A model generated the notes under the pieces. The model was given only the letters and a program-made list of their open reading frames with translations, was not told the DNA's origin and did not search any database. Shown piece by piece: positions 9,901 through 18,714 of a stretch of DNA of 64,000 bases. Made by a program: the position numbers and the translations under genes. Origin of the DNA: UBA2705 sp963977125 (GTDB taxonomy: Bacteria > Pseudomonadota > Alphaproteobacteria > Micavibrionales > Micavibrionaceae); assembly GCA_963977125.1 (NCBI GenBank), contig CAXBNJ010000006.1, positions 1-64,000 of the forward strand, written 5' to 3'. How positions within the stretch are numbered: position 1 is the stretch's first letter; each line of letters begins with the position of its first letter.

Positions 9901-10119
9901 CGGCGGTTCAGACCTATATTATTAACCACATTAACCACCAGCCTTGGCCTTATGCCGATGTTGTTTGAATCAAGTATGCAAGCGCAATTCTTAATTCCAA
10001 TGGTGATTTCACTGGCAACAGGAATATTGTTTTCGACATTCGTTATCTTGCTTTTAGTGCCCAGTATGCTCATGATCAAAGTCGATATATTAAGAGTGTT
10101 TTTTAAAAAAGAGATTTAG
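6979..10119 (+). CDS. RND efflux permease (AcrB/MdtB superfamily)
   Basis: This is the proton-driven inner-membrane transporter of the pump, 1046 residues from the ATG at 6979. I prefer this start to an in-frame ATG at 6946 because AAAGGGG precedes it and it gives the usual short overlap with the adaptor gene. The two repeats each carry one amino-terminal helix, a large periplasmic loop and a five-helix bundle. The proton-relay aspartates of TM4 are present in GIVVDDAIVTGES, and the second repeat has the matching GVVVNDSVVLMDY. The short amino-terminal region ending WFGHNHVAANILMI is typical of the subgroup found beside NodT-like proteins in marine and alphaproteobacterial genomes. Drug or metabolite specificity cannot be inferred. 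Confidence 0.94.
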   Translation: MSSLPPNTEMKGLIAWFGHNHVAANILMILFIVGGLFSIANMRTETFPSIDPKLITISVIYPGASPYEVAESITDRVEETLVGIDGVKRISASASEGYGLIMVELEDFANGDDVYNDVDTAVNSISDFPPEQAERPIISKAKPTPNVMTLAIHGDAAEATIKFWAENLEDELRLLPGVSQTNLRGIRNYEISIEISENTLRKYDLSLSEVRDAVDQFSVNVPAGTVESKQGDILLRVQEQRYTGVEFEKIVIRALPDGSTLRLSDIATVVDGFEDIDLVSRFNSERAAFIDVSRSETDDTITVANEINAYLNKASFPKGVNVTLQQDETVNLRDRINLMMRNAIIGFALVFLVLLLFLDFKLAFWTSVAIPVSFLGGLMIINFLGYSLNMISLFALIVVLGIVVDDAIVTGESIFDEQEKNKDDPNAFLKGLKKVIAPVTIGVSTTIAAFAPLLFSTGVMGQIIAVIPIVVIPILVVSLAEAFLILPAHLSKTSRWSVGIVADIRNRFAALLNRFIDKGVVPFARFCMSWRYATLAAFLALAIVTVGMFQSGTMRFIFFPQVEGDQVTITVTMPTGTPFSVTQSTMLKIENAVEEVRRETEVTDPVFQSVSISIGQTTSTLGPPGTAGTNSNAAHLGQLTIQLMPSDFRIVSSAQVEKMIRDRIINLPNIEKLEFQSSLIGGEADIDVELAHPEEKQLNEAAEELKQILSALEGTKEVADSFEPGKTEYVFELTDEGYAVGLTPFTLGQQLRSAFFGLEAERFQRGRSEVIVYVRYPKAERDNLASLQQTRIRLIDGTQVPLSSVAHIREQTGYSSIQTVNGRQVVNVTSKVDYELVTPSEVLAELNTTILPQLQERYTGLSYSFEGESRDQKDDLASLGRNMSIALLIIYVLLGAQLRSYAQPIVIMMAIPFGVIGAVWGHFLLGHDLTFISLFGIVALTGVVVNDSVVLMDYLNHKRHEGFTMYDSTVAAIKRRFRPILLTTLTTSLGLMPMLFESSMQAQFLIPMVISLATGILFSTFVILLLVPSMLMIKVDILRVFFKKEI

Positions 10120-10125
10120 CGAGCT

Positions 10126-11127
10126 ATGCCAGAAAAAGCCAAACTCCGCGCCTTATATGAACCTTATATGAATGCTTTGGATAATGAGCCCCTCAAATTG
10201 TACTTAGCACAGACAATTGATACCCTCAATAATGGCAACGCGACAGTAGCGATGAATATATTAGATGAGCTGCCTTCAATCGACATTCACTCGAGAGTTC
10301 TTGATCAAGATGTTGTGCGCGCGACCGGCTCTATTGACGCCAATACCACCCAACAAATCAACGCCACATTGCGTCAATTCAGCCCGTGGCGTAAAGGACC
10401 ATTTGCGATTTGCGACATTGATATAGATTCAGAATGGTGCTGTAATCTTAAATGGGATCGTATTGCCGATAAAATGGCACCGTTAAAAGATCGCCGCATC
10501 CTCGATGTAGGCTGCGGCAATGGGTATTATGGCTGGCGTCTACGCGGCGCGGGAGCCCGCCATGTTGTGGGGATTGATCCCTCTTGGGTATCTGTTTCGC
10601 AATTTTTCGCGATTAGCCATTTTATTCAAGATTATAACCATGTTGTTCTGCCGCTGCGCATGGAGGATATGCCCCCCAAACTGGCGGCCTTTGATAGTGT
10701 GTTATCAATGGGCGTTCTTTACCACCGCCGCGACCCGCTTGCCCATATAACCGAGCTTTTTGATGCGCTGCGCCCTGGCGGGGAGCTTATTATCGAAACA
10801 TTGGTCATCGCAGGCATAGAAGGCCAGCACCTGATGCCGCCTGCGCGTTATGCGCGTATGAATAATGTTTGGTTCTTACCTTCTGCGCCGAGCCTTGAAA
10901 CATGGCTCGCCAAAATTGGTTTTGAAAATATAAGAACCGTCGACATTAGCCACACAACAATCGATGAACAGCGCGCGACATCTTGGAAAACGGGCGATAG
11001 CCTCATCGACTTCCTTAATCCTGATGATTTGAGCCAAACCGTAGAAGGCCACCCCGCCCCATTACGCGCTACTTTAATCGCTAATCGGCCCGAAAAAGCC
11101 AAGCGTTTAAAGCGCTATGATTATTAG
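10126..11127 (+). CDS. cmoB: tRNA U34 carboxymethyltransferase CmoB
   Basis: CmoB transfers the carboxymethyl group of carboxy-S-adenosylmethionine to 5-hydroxyuridine at tRNA position 34, giving cmo5U. The 333-residue length is typical. The family pattern SPWRKGPF...IDSEWCCNLKWDR (about 86-112) precedes SAM motif I ILDVGCGNGYYGWRL (about 125-139). The CmoB-specific SMGVLYHRRDPLAHI (about 200-214) follows. The gene starts 6 bp after the permease stop and probably sits in the efflux transcript. The partner CmoA, which makes the carboxylated cofactor, is not in this window. A weak hairpin-plus-T stretch (AATAG/CTATT) follows the stop. Confidence 0.92.
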   Translation: MPEKAKLRALYEPYMNALDNEPLKLYLAQTIDTLNNGNATVAMNILDELPSIDIHSRVLDQDVVRATGSIDANTTQQINATLRQFSPWRKGPFAICDIDIDSEWCCNLKWDRIADKMAPLKDRRILDVGCGNGYYGWRLRGAGARHVVGIDPSWVSVSQFFAISHFIQDYNHVVLPLRMEDMPPKLAAFDSVLSMGVLYHRRDPLAHITELFDALRPGGELIIETLVIAGIEGQHLMPPARYARMNNVWFLPSAPSLETWLAKIGFENIRTVDISHTTIDEQRATSWKTGDSLIDFLNPDDLSQTVEGHPAPLRATLIANRPEKAKRLKRYDY

Positions 11128-11175
11128 AAAATAGTGCTTCCCTATTCTTTTATTACTAGATATATATGGGAAAGA

Positions 11176-11199
11176 TCTAGCGCATTATAAATGCCTAGA
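11176..11199. repeat. Bulged inverted repeat upstream of the RMD1-family gene
   Basis: TCTAG-C-GCATT (11176-11186) pairs with AATGCCTAGA (11190-11199) with one bulged C. The element lies between cmoB and the RMD1/DUF155 gene, 35 bp before the latter's start. It may be an operator or the stem of a leader RNA. Confidence 0.3.
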
Positions 11200-11233
11200 C
11201 GACAACGATTTTTGAAATGTAAAAGAGCTTTCA

Positions 11234-12031
11234 ATGCAAAATATTAAACTCAAAAACGACCAAACAACTTTGGCGCAAGCCTATTTTGTTGGACAGCGCC
11301 TTAATTTAAGAGATTTTGAAAAAACCAACAGCCTTGCTGTATCACCGCTTGTAATCACAGCCGGTCAAGGCGGCTATGCTGTATTATTCCGCTATGGTGT
11401 GGTGGTTTTATTCGGTCTGAATGATTTGGAAACACAAAAATTCCTCAGCGATATCCAAGACTATACTTCGTCACCTTATGAAACGCCCTCTTATGAGAGA
11501 ATGAAAATCGACGTGAATAAGGACAGCGCTGAGATGCCCTTGGCGCATTCTTTCTCAATCAAACATTGGGATCTTGAGCGCCTACAGTTAATTGCCGAAG
11601 TCCTCGCCAAAGCGGCTGTACTGGAGCATTACGAGCAAGCCATTTCAGAGATTTTTGATCGTATAGAGCCGATGACTTTTGAATTACAGGCCGGACGCCT
11701 GAAAAAGAAATGGTCAAAGGCCTTATTGAAACATATTGGTCTTGTACTTTCCATTGAGCGTAAAATGATTGCCCATGTTGAAATTCAAGGCAAACCAGAG
11801 CTGCTTTGGGAACACCCCGATCTTGAGCCGCTTCATATTCGCCTTGAAGATGAATTTGAAGTCCCTGAACGCCATAAAGCGATCAGCCAAAAACTGAATC
11901 TTATTCATCGCACAGCCGACACAATGTTTAGTGTTTTACAAGACCGCAACACTTATCATGTCGAATGGTACATCACAATTCTGATTGTCATAGAAATTGT
12001 GATGGGTGTTTATGAAAACTTCTTTCATTAA
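11234..12031 (+). CDS. RMD1/DUF155 family membrane protein
   Basis: This 265-residue protein resembles the RMD1/Sif2 (DUF155) family, whose yeast members act in mitochondrial and sporulation functions. The bacterial role is not established. The amino-terminal beta region carries QGGYAVLFRYGVVVLFGL, the family signature (about 48-65). A helical middle part (about 120-225) leads to one carboxy-terminal transmembrane helix (WYITILIVIEIVMGVYEN, about 240-258), so it is probably a tail-anchored inner-membrane protein. The last 4 bp overlap the convergent prpD stop. It is a single-gene unit by orientation. Confidence 0.8.
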   Translation: MQNIKLKNDQTTLAQAYFVGQRLNLRDFEKTNSLAVSPLVITAGQGGYAVLFRYGVVVLFGLNDLETQKFLSDIQDYTSSPYETPSYERMKIDVNKDSAEMPLAHSFSIKHWDLERLQLIAEVLAKAAVLEHYEQAISEIFDRIEPMTFELQAGRLKKKWSKALLKHIGLVLSIERKMIAHVEIQGKPELLWEHPDLEPLHIRLEDEFEVPERHKAISQKLNLIHRTADTMFSVLQDRNTYHVEWYITILIVIEIVMGVYENFFH

Positions 12032-13485
12032 TCACTTTTGACCATCAAGCCCATAAAGGCGGTAACAGGCATAGATTCTAAAGCATTCTGATCATCACAA
12101 ATATCGATAATTTTTTGTGTGTCAGCGGCGCTATAATGTGTTTCTAAATTGTTTCTAAACTTGGCTTCCAATAAAGGAATACCATCTTTACGGCGCGATG
12201 GATGACCAATGGGGAATTCAACTTCAATGCGCGGCGTTTTGCTGCCATCTTTGAAGTGAACCTCTATTGCGTTGGTAAAGGCGCGTTTTTCAGGGTCATG
12301 GTAATCTTTACTATAACCAAGGTCCTCTTCAACCACCATTTTCTCGCGCAGAATATCAATCATTGGCGTGGCGGCATACTCATCTTCATAATGCTCCGCA
12401 ACCAGAGTGCCTGTCATTAGGGGCACGGCAACCATATATTGTAAACAATGATCACGATCAGCCGGGTTATGCAATGCGCCTGATTTTGAAATAATCCGCA
12501 AAGCCGCTTCATGAGTGGTTAACACAATTTTTTCAATATCATCAAGGCGGTCTTTTACCTCTTCATGCAAGGCTACCGCACATTCCACGGCCGTTTGTGC
12601 GTGATATTCAGCAGGGTAGGATATTTTGAACAAAATGTTATCCATGACATAGTGACCGTAAGGACGCTGGAATTTAAATTCTTGCCCTTTAAACAGCACA
12701 TCATAAAAACCCCATGTTTTGGCGGTCAGGGCGCTTGGGTAACCCATCTCACCATCAAGCACCATCATAGATAAGCGCACAGCGCGGCTGGTCGCGTCAC
12801 CCGCGGCCCAGCTTTTACGCGAACCTGCATTTGGCGCGTGGCGATAGGTGCGTAAAGACTGCCCGTCTAACCAAGCATGCGATACGGCATCAAGCGTTTG
12901 CTCGCGCGTGCCGCCCATCATTTTAGTGACAACCGCAGTTGAGGCTACTTTTACTAATAAAACATGGTCTAAGCCGGCGCGGTTAAAGCTGTTTTCTAAG
13001 GCAAGACAGCCTTGAATCTCATGCGCTTGAATCATGGCGGTGAGAACATCTTTCATCGTCATACCGGCTGTGCCGCGCGCTTCACTTTGCTGGCTAACAT
13101 AATCAGCCACCGCCAATATCGCACCGAGATTATCCGAAGGGTGCCCCCATTCTGCAGCCAGCCATGTGTCATTATAATCAAGCCAGCGTATCATCGCGCC
13201 AATATCAAAGGCTGATTTTACAGGATCCATACGATAATTCGTACCCGGAACGCGCACGCCCATTGGCACGACTGTCCCCGCCACGATTGGTCCCATTAAC
13301 TTGGTACAAGCCGGAAAGCTTAGCGCTAATATGCCGCAGCCCAATGTATCCATTAAGCAATGGCGCGCGGTTTCATAAGTCTCAGATGTTTCAATTTTAT
13401 AATCAAAAACATAATCGACAATATCTTGAATGACCTGATCATATTCAGGGCGAATGTTTAAATCGGTATTAGCTGAATTTTGCAT
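12028..13485 (-). CDS. prpD: 2-methylcitrate dehydratase PrpD
   Basis: PrpD dehydrates 2-methylcitrate to 2-methyl-cis-aconitate in the methylcitrate cycle, the route that oxidises propionyl-CoA. The protein is 485 residues, the usual length. It has MmgE/PrpD family features: GCGILALSFPAC near residues 50-61, WLDYNDTWLAAEWGHPSDN (about 106-124) and SRKSWAAGDATSRAV (about 235-249). It lies 5 bp after prpC in the same direction and is the last gene of the prp/isoleucine operon. No PrpR regulator or AcnD is nearby, so the following hydration step must use another aconitase. Confidence 0.94.
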   Translation of the reverse strand: MQNSANTDLNIRPEYDQVIQDIVDYVFDYKIETSETYETARHCLMDTLGCGILALSFPACTKLMGPIVAGTVVPMGVRVPGTNYRMDPVKSAFDIGAMIRWLDYNDTWLAAEWGHPSDNLGAILAVADYVSQQSEARGTAGMTMKDVLTAMIQAHEIQGCLALENSFNRAGLDHVLLVKVASTAVVTKMMGGTREQTLDAVSHAWLDGQSLRTYRHAPNAGSRKSWAAGDATSRAVRLSMMVLDGEMGYPSALTAKTWGFYDVLFKGQEFKFQRPYGHYVMDNILFKISYPAEYHAQTAVECAVALHEEVKDRLDDIEKIVLTTHEAALRIISKSGALHNPADRDHCLQYMVAVPLMTGTLVAEHYEDEYAATPMIDILREKMVVEEDLGYSKDYHDPEKRAFTNAIEVHFKDGSKTPRIEVEFPIGHPSRRKDGIPLLEAKFRNNLETHYSAADTQKIIDICDDQNALESMPVTAFMGLMVKSD

Positions 13486-13490
13486 AGATC

Positions 13491-14618
13491 TTATCTTTCA
13501 TTAATAGGGACAAAGTGAAGCTTTTCTGGGCCGACATACTCAGCGGAGGGACGAATAAGCTTATTATGAGCGCGCTGTTCAAAGACATGCGCCGCCCAAC
13601 CTGTAATGCGTGACATAACAAATAAAGGCGTAAATAAAGGCGTCGGAATGCCCAGTAGATTATAAACAGAGGCGCTATAGAAATCGAGATTAGGGAAAAG
13701 ATGCTTTTCATCCCACATCACAGTTTCAATGCTTTCTGATACCTCAAACATCGTCATGTCGCCGCTTTCTTGCGATAATTTACGCGACCATTCTTTAATC
13801 ACGCGATTACGCGGATCAGCTTCTGTATACACGCGATGACCAAAACCCATGACCAGTTCTTTGTTTTTAAGCATACGATGCAACGCGGTCTTGGCTTCTT
13901 CAGCCGCGCTGAATTTCTCAATTAATTCCATCGCCGCCTCATTTGCGCCGCCATGTAATGGGCCGCGCAAGGCGCCAATGCCGCCGGTTATAGCTGAGTA
14001 AAAATCTGATAAAGTCGAGGTAATCGTACGCGCGGTAAAGGTCGAGGCATTAAATTCATGCTCGGCGTAAAGGGTGAGTGACACGTTAACGGCGCGCTCA
14101 TGTAGCGCTGAAGGTGCTTTTTGGTGCAAAAGCGTCAGAATATGTGCAGCCATTGACTCTGTATTCGTCTCGCAGTCTATACGTTTTCCGTTTTGGCTGT
14201 AATGCCACCAATACATCAACATCGCAGGATATTTCGCCAAAAGACTATCCGCCACATCGTCTTGTGGGTTTGTGGCGCTTTCAGGGGCTATATTACCCAA
14301 TATTGATGTAGCGCTGCGTAAAACATCCATCGGATGGGCTGTGCTTGGAATAAGCTCTAAGACTTTTTTTAGGGCTTCAGGCAAATCACGCATAGATTTT
14401 AAGCGCGTGCGATAAGCCGTTAATTCTGCCTGATTAGGTAATTTGCCTTTAAGTAATAAATAAGCGGTTTCTTCAAAATCTACATGCTCGGCTAGATCAT
14501 AGATACTATAGCCACGATACTCCAGATTATGGGCACCACCTGCCGCTGATATTTCTGTGCTACCCGCGACGATGCCGGCAAGGCCTGATGGCTTTTTGAC
14601 TTGTGCTGTTGCTGTCAT
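13491..14618 (-). CDS. prpC: 2-methylcitrate synthase PrpC
   Basis: PrpC condenses propionyl-CoA with oxaloacetate to form 2-methylcitrate. The 375-residue product is a short citrate-synthase-fold enzyme. The catalytic histidines are visible in LHGGANEAAM (His222) and GFGHRVYTEADPR (His261), and the third catalytic residue in LDFYSASVYN. Its length and position between prpB and prpD favour methylcitrate synthase over the larger housekeeping citrate synthase. The gene lies 12 bp after prpB. Confidence 0.93.
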   Translation of the reverse strand: MTATAQVKKPSGLAGIVAGSTEISAAGGAHNLEYRGYSIYDLAEHVDFEETAYLLLKGKLPNQAELTAYRTRLKSMRDLPEALKKVLELIPSTAHPMDVLRSATSILGNIAPESATNPQDDVADSLLAKYPAMLMYWWHYSQNGKRIDCETNTESMAAHILTLLHQKAPSALHERAVNVSLTLYAEHEFNASTFTARTITSTLSDFYSAITGGIGALRGPLHGGANEAAMELIEKFSAAEEAKTALHRMLKNKELVMGFGHRVYTEADPRNRVIKEWSRKLSQESGDMTMFEVSESIETVMWDEKHLFPNLDFYSASVYNLLGIPTPLFTPLFVMSRITGWAAHVFEQRAHNKLIRPSAEYVGPEKLHFVPINER

Positions 14619-14630
14619 TTTATAAACTCC

Positions 14631-15512
14631 CTATTTATGTTTGCTATTATGAAGACGATCAAGCTGCTGCTCGTAATCCATATAATTTAAATGCTCATAG
14701 AGCTCCGCGCGGGTTTGCATCTTATCAATGCATGATTTTTGTGTCCCGTCGGTTTTGATCGTTTGATAGACATCAAGCGCGGCTTTACTCATGGCGCGAA
14801 ACGCGCTTAATGGATAAAGCGCCATATCAACGCCATATGCGCCTAATTGGTCGGCGGTATATAAATCCGTCTGGCCAAATTCTGTAATATTGGCCAAAAG
14901 CGGGACGCCGATAGCCTCTTTGATGATTTGGTAATGCGATAAATCAGTCATGGCTTCAGCGAAAATCGCATCGGCGCCACATTCAGCATAATAGGTGCTG
15001 CGCTCAATTGTCGCATCAAGCCCTTCAACCGCCAGGGCATCACAGCGCGCCATCACAATAAAGTTAGAATCGGTCTTAGCATCCATGGCCGCCTTAATGC
15101 GATCGCCCATTTCTTCTTTGCTGACCAGTTCTTTCCCCGGGCGGTGGCCACAGCGTTTCGCGGCTATTTGGTCTTCCATATGCACAGCGGCGACGCCTGC
15201 ATTAGTCATCTCTTTGACGCAGCGCGCAATATTAAACGCATTACCCCAGCCAACATCAATATCAACCAAAAGCGGTAAATCAACGGCGCCCGTAATGCGC
15301 CGCGCATCTTCAACCACATCGGTTAAGTTGGTCATCCCTAAATCAGGCATACCAAATGATGCATTGGCAACGCCAGCCCCCGACAGATACAAAGCTTTAT
15401 GGCCTGCATCACGCGCCAGCATAGCGGTATAAGCATTAATAGCGCCGACAATTTGTAGCGGCTTTTCACTTTGTAATAAGCGGCGCATATCCGCGCCTTT
15501 TGAGTGCGTCAT
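14631..15512 (-). CDS. prpB: 2-methylisocitrate lyase PrpB
   Basis: PrpB splits 2-methylisocitrate into pyruvate and succinate. The 293-residue protein has the isocitrate-lyase/PEP-mutase barrel. The catalytic motif KRCGHRPGK has Cys121, and the Mg-binding acidic residues appear in LLVDIDVGWGN (about 81-91) and HMEDQ (about 111-115). The ATG at 15512 follows AGGAG at a reasonable distance. It lies between the branched-chain oxidation genes and prpC in one direction. Confidence 0.93.
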   Translation of the reverse strand: MTHSKGADMRRLLQSEKPLQIVGAINAYTAMLARDAGHKALYLSGAGVANASFGMPDLGMTNLTDVVEDARRITGAVDLPLLVDIDVGWGNAFNIARCVKEMTNAGVAAVHMEDQIAAKRCGHRPGKELVSKEEMGDRIKAAMDAKTDSNFIVMARCDALAVEGLDATIERSTYYAECGADAIFAEAMTDLSHYQIIKEAIGVPLLANITEFGQTDLYTADQLGAYGVDMALYPLSAFRAMSKAALDVYQTIKTDGTQKSCIDKMQTRAELYEHLNYMDYEQQLDRLHNSKHK

Positions 15513-15548
15513 AGTCTACTACTCCTGAGTTCTGTTCCGTTTTTTTCT

Positions 15549-16307
15549 TTATTTTGCGGGCAAACGCGCCGCGCCATCAAGGCGAATAACTTCGCCATTT
15601 AACATTGGATTTTCAACAATATGCGCGGCGAGCATGGCGAATTCTTCCGATTTTGCAAAACGGCTTGGAAAGGGAATATTCGCGGTAATTGCATCTTGAT
15701 ACTCTTGCGGCACTTTATCCATCATCGGCGTTTCAACCGCGCCCGGCGCTATGGTCATCACGCGTATGCCACTGCGGGCAAGTTCGCGCGCAATAGGCAA
15801 TGTCATTGAAGCGACGCCGCCTTTAGAGGCCGCATAGGCCGCTTGACCAATTTGACCCTCATAGCCCGCAATTGATCCTGTATTGATAATCACGCCGCGC
15901 TCACCAGTCTCGCTATCGGGCTCGCCCTTTGCCATTTCGGCAGCAACAAGACGCAGCACATTAAATGTGCCTGATAAATTAATCTCTATAATTTTCTGGA
16001 AGCCCTCAAGCGATGCGACACCTTCGCGCCCTAAAACGCGCTCTCCACCTAAAATGCCCGCACAGTGAATAAGGATTTTGGGCGTACCAAATTTATCCTT
16101 ACAAGCCTCTAGCGCCGCTGTAATACTGGCGGAATCTGTAATGTCGCAAGCAGAATAGATAAGCGCATCACTGGCCGCAGGCGCATTATCAACGTTAATA
16201 TCCCACGCCGCGACTTTACAGCCCTTTTCGACTAAATAAGCCGCTGTTGCGCCGCCAATACCGCCGCTGCCACCTGTAACAATAGCAATTGATCCATTAA
16301 GCTGCAT
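15549..16307 (-). CDS. SDR dehydrogenase, likely 3-hydroxy-2-methylbutyryl-CoA dehydrogenase
   Basis: This short-chain dehydrogenase/reductase has 252 residues. The NAD-binding glycine motif is VTGGSGGIGGATAAY (about 9-23). The catalytic Ser lies in INTGSIAGYEG and the Tyr/Lys pair in YAASKGG (about 157-163). The closest general type is HSD10-like 3-hydroxyacyl-CoA dehydrogenase, which oxidises 2-methyl-3-hydroxybutyryl-CoA in isoleucine breakdown. The substrate is an inference from its place between prpB and genes for a branched-chain acyl-CoA dehydrogenase and a thiolase. Its start overlaps the upstream stop by 11 bp and has GGAG 7 bases before the ATG. Confidence 0.85.
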   Translation of the reverse strand: MQLNGSIAIVTGGSGGIGGATAAYLVEKGCKVAAWDINVDNAPAASDALIYSACDITDSASITAALEACKDKFGTPKILIHCAGILGGERVLGREGVASLEGFQKIIEINLSGTFNVLRLVAAEMAKGEPDSETGERGVIINTGSIAGYEGQIGQAAYAASKGGVASMTLPIARELARSGIRVMTIAPGAVETPMMDKVPQEYQDAITANIPFPSRFAKSEEFAMLAAHIVENPMLNGEVIRLDGAARLPAK

Positions 16308-17448
16308 CTTCAGACTCCTTCAAAATTTCGCGGCCAATGACAATGCGCTGAATATCGCTTGTCCCTTCATAAATACTGCACACCCTCACGTCACGATATA
16401 TACGTTCAATCGGGTATTCTTTTAAATAGCCATAGCCGCCAAAGATTTGCAGCGATTCGCGCGCGACTTTCTCAGCCATTTCTGAGGCAAACATTTTCGC
16501 CATGCAGGCTTCTTTCTTACAAGGCAGTCCCGCATCACGTAATGCTGCTGCATGGTGTAACATTTGCCGCGCCACTTCAATTTGCGTCGCCATATCCACC
16601 AAGCGGAAACTGAGCGCTTGGTGATTCAATAATGCTTTACCAAAGCTCTTGCGCTCTTGCGCGTAATTCAAGGCTTGTTCATAAGCCGCGCGCGCCATAC
16701 CGATAGATTGCGCAGCAATACCTAAACGGCCACCTTCTAAATTAGCAAGCGCGATTTTATAGCCTTCGCCCTCTTCGCCAACGCGGTAAGCCTCAGAGAT
16801 CAGCAAATTATCGAGAATTATTTGGCAAGTATCCGAAGATTCTTGTCCCATTTTGTCTTCAACGCGCGCCACCACGTAGCCTTTATGATCTGTTGGTACA
16901 GCAAAGCATGAGAGGCCGCGCTTACCTGCATCAGGGTCTGTAATCGCAAAGACCAAAGCCAACTGACCATTTTTACCCGATGTAATAAATTGCTTTGTGC
17001 CATTAAGCAGATAGTGATCGCCCTGCTTTTCCGCGCGGCAGCGTATGGCTGAGGCGTCAGAGCCCGCATCAGGCTCGGTTAAAGCAAAAGCGCCAATCCA
17101 TTCACCCGAAGTCAGTTTAGGCAGCCAATCTTGCTTTTGCTGCTTAGAAGCATAAGTGAGCAAAGCGGTTGAAACAGGGCAGCTATTAACGCTTAATATT
17201 GTTGAGAGCGCGCCATCGGCTGCCGCGACTTCTTCCATTGCAAGAACATAAGATAAATACCCCGTATCACTGCCGCCATATTCTTCGGGGATCAGCATAC
17301 CTAAAATGCCAAGCTCCGCCAATTTGGCCAATTCTTGTGCAGGAAAACGTTTCTCTTCTGCGCGCAAAGCCGCCTCGGGCATGATTTGCGTTCGGGCAAA
17401 ATCACGCGCCATATCGCGGATCATTTTTTGTTCATCATTTAAAATCAT
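16297..17448 (-). CDS. Short/branched-chain acyl-CoA dehydrogenase (2-methylbutyryl-CoA type)
   Basis: This FAD-dependent acyl-CoA dehydrogenase has 383 residues. The signatures FALTEPDAGSDASAI (about 132-146) and QIFGGYGYLKEYPIERIYRD (about 338-357) are present. The catalytic base is the canonical Glu in IYEGTSDIQR (near residue 366). This differs from the isovaleryl-CoA enzyme at 24714-25880, whose Glu lies elsewhere. Context with a thiolase, an SDR and methylcitrate genes points to 2-methylbutyryl-CoA (isoleucine) or isobutyryl-CoA. Butyryl-CoA cannot be ruled out. Confidence 0.87.
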   Translation of the reverse strand: MILNDEQKMIRDMARDFARTQIMPEAALRAEEKRFPAQELAKLAELGILGMLIPEEYGGSDTGYLSYVLAMEEVAAADGALSTILSVNSCPVSTALLTYASKQQKQDWLPKLTSGEWIGAFALTEPDAGSDASAIRCRAEKQGDHYLLNGTKQFITSGKNGQLALVFAITDPDAGKRGLSCFAVPTDHKGYVVARVEDKMGQESSDTCQIILDNLLISEAYRVGEEGEGYKIALANLEGGRLGIAAQSIGMARAAYEQALNYAQERKSFGKALLNHQALSFRLVDMATQIEVARQMLHHAAALRDAGLPCKKEACMAKMFASEMAEKVARESLQIFGGYGYLKEYPIERIYRDVRVCSIYEGTSDIQRIVIGREILKESEDAA

Positions 17449-17454
17449 CAGTGA

Positions 17455-18669
17455 TTATTCCCAATTTTCAACAGCAAAAGCCACCGCTTCACCGCCGCCA
17501 ATACAAAGCGACGCGATGCCTGTTTTTAGGTTGTTCCGTTTCATAGCGTGAATAAGTGTCACCAAGATCCGCGCCCCAGATGCGCCAATCGGATGGCCAA
17601 GCGCACAAGCGCCGCCATGGATATTGACTTTATCGTGGGATATATCCAGATCACGCATAGCTGCCATAGTCACGACAGCAAAGGCTTCATTTATTTCAAA
17701 CAGATCAACATCTTGCGCCGACCAGTTAAGTTTAGACAATAAAGACTGAATAGCGCCCACAGGCGCCGTTGTGAATTGATCTGGGCTGCGTGCGTGCACA
17801 TCATGCCCCGCAATGCGCACAAGTGGCGTCAGCCCCCTCTTAAGCGCTTCGCTGGCACGCATAACTATCACAGCCGCCCCGCCATCAGAAATCGAGCTGG
17901 CATTCGCCGCTGTGACCGTACCGTCTTTACCAAAAGCGGGCCTTAAAAGCGGAATCTTATCAGGCAGCGCATTGCCTGGCTGTTCATCAACGCCAATAAC
18001 CACATCACCTTTACGCCCAGAAATCGTAACGGGCGCAATTTCATCTGCAAAAAAACCTTCTGAAATCGCTGTTTGCGCGCGAGCAAGCGAGGTCAGCGCA
18101 TAAGCGTCCTGTGCCTCGCGTGAAAAATCATAATCCGCCGCGCATTTATCAGCAAACACGCCCATTAAGGTGCCCTGCTCATAAGCATCTTCAAGCCCAT
18201 CCAAAAACATGTGGTCGTAAGTTGTGCTATGCCCCATGCGCATACCTGCGCGCGCTTTAGGCAATAAGTAAGGCGCATTGGTCATGCTTTCCATACCGCC
18301 CGCGACAATGATATTATGGGTTTCAGCTTTGATTAAATCATGCGCATACATCACGGCCTGTAGACCAGAGCCGCACATTTTATTAAGGGTAACGGCAGGA
18401 ATGCTCTCATCAAGCCCACCATGGAACGAGGCTTGGCGCGCAGGCGCTTGGCCTTGCCCTGCTTGCAGGACGCAGCCCATTATGACGTTATCAACATCGC
18501 TCGTGGTAAGATTGGCTTGCTGACAAGCGGCCTCAATGGCGCGGCCGCCAAGCTGTGAAGCTGTGCAAGGCGAGAAACCGCCTTGAAAACCACCAATGGC
18601 GGTACGTTTAGCCGCAACGATCACTATCGGATCTTGTGCTGGCTGATTTGTATTTCTCTGATTAGACAT
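17455..18669 (-). CDS. Acetyl-CoA C-acyltransferase (thiolase)
   Basis: This thiolase of 404 residues probably cleaves 2-methylacetoacetyl-CoA to acetyl-CoA and propionyl-CoA. Family motifs are NKMCGSGLQAV with the nucleophilic Cys (about 98), GGACALGHPIGASGARI with the catalytic His (about 355-371), and CIGGGEAVAFA with the second Cys near the end. It is the first gene of the isoleucine/methylcitrate operon, so the thiolase product propionyl-CoA feeds PrpC in the same transcript. A biosynthetic acetoacetyl-CoA thiolase role is possible because these enzymes are often bifunctional. Confidence 0.9.
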   Translation of the reverse strand: MSNQRNTNQPAQDPIVIVAAKRTAIGGFQGGFSPCTASQLGGRAIEAACQQANLTTSDVDNVIMGCVLQAGQGQAPARQASFHGGLDESIPAVTLNKMCGSGLQAVMYAHDLIKAETHNIIVAGGMESMTNAPYLLPKARAGMRMGHSTTYDHMFLDGLEDAYEQGTLMGVFADKCAADYDFSREAQDAYALTSLARAQTAISEGFFADEIAPVTISGRKGDVVIGVDEQPGNALPDKIPLLRPAFGKDGTVTAANASSISDGGAAVIVMRASEALKRGLTPLVRIAGHDVHARSPDQFTTAPVGAIQSLLSKLNWSAQDVDLFEINEAFAVVTMAAMRDLDISHDKVNIHGGACALGHPIGASGARILVTLIHAMKRNNLKTGIASLCIGGGEAVAFAVENWE

Positions 18670-18714
18670 TTATATCCTCCCTTGCCCTCTAATTAACACC
18701 ACAATGCGAGAAAG

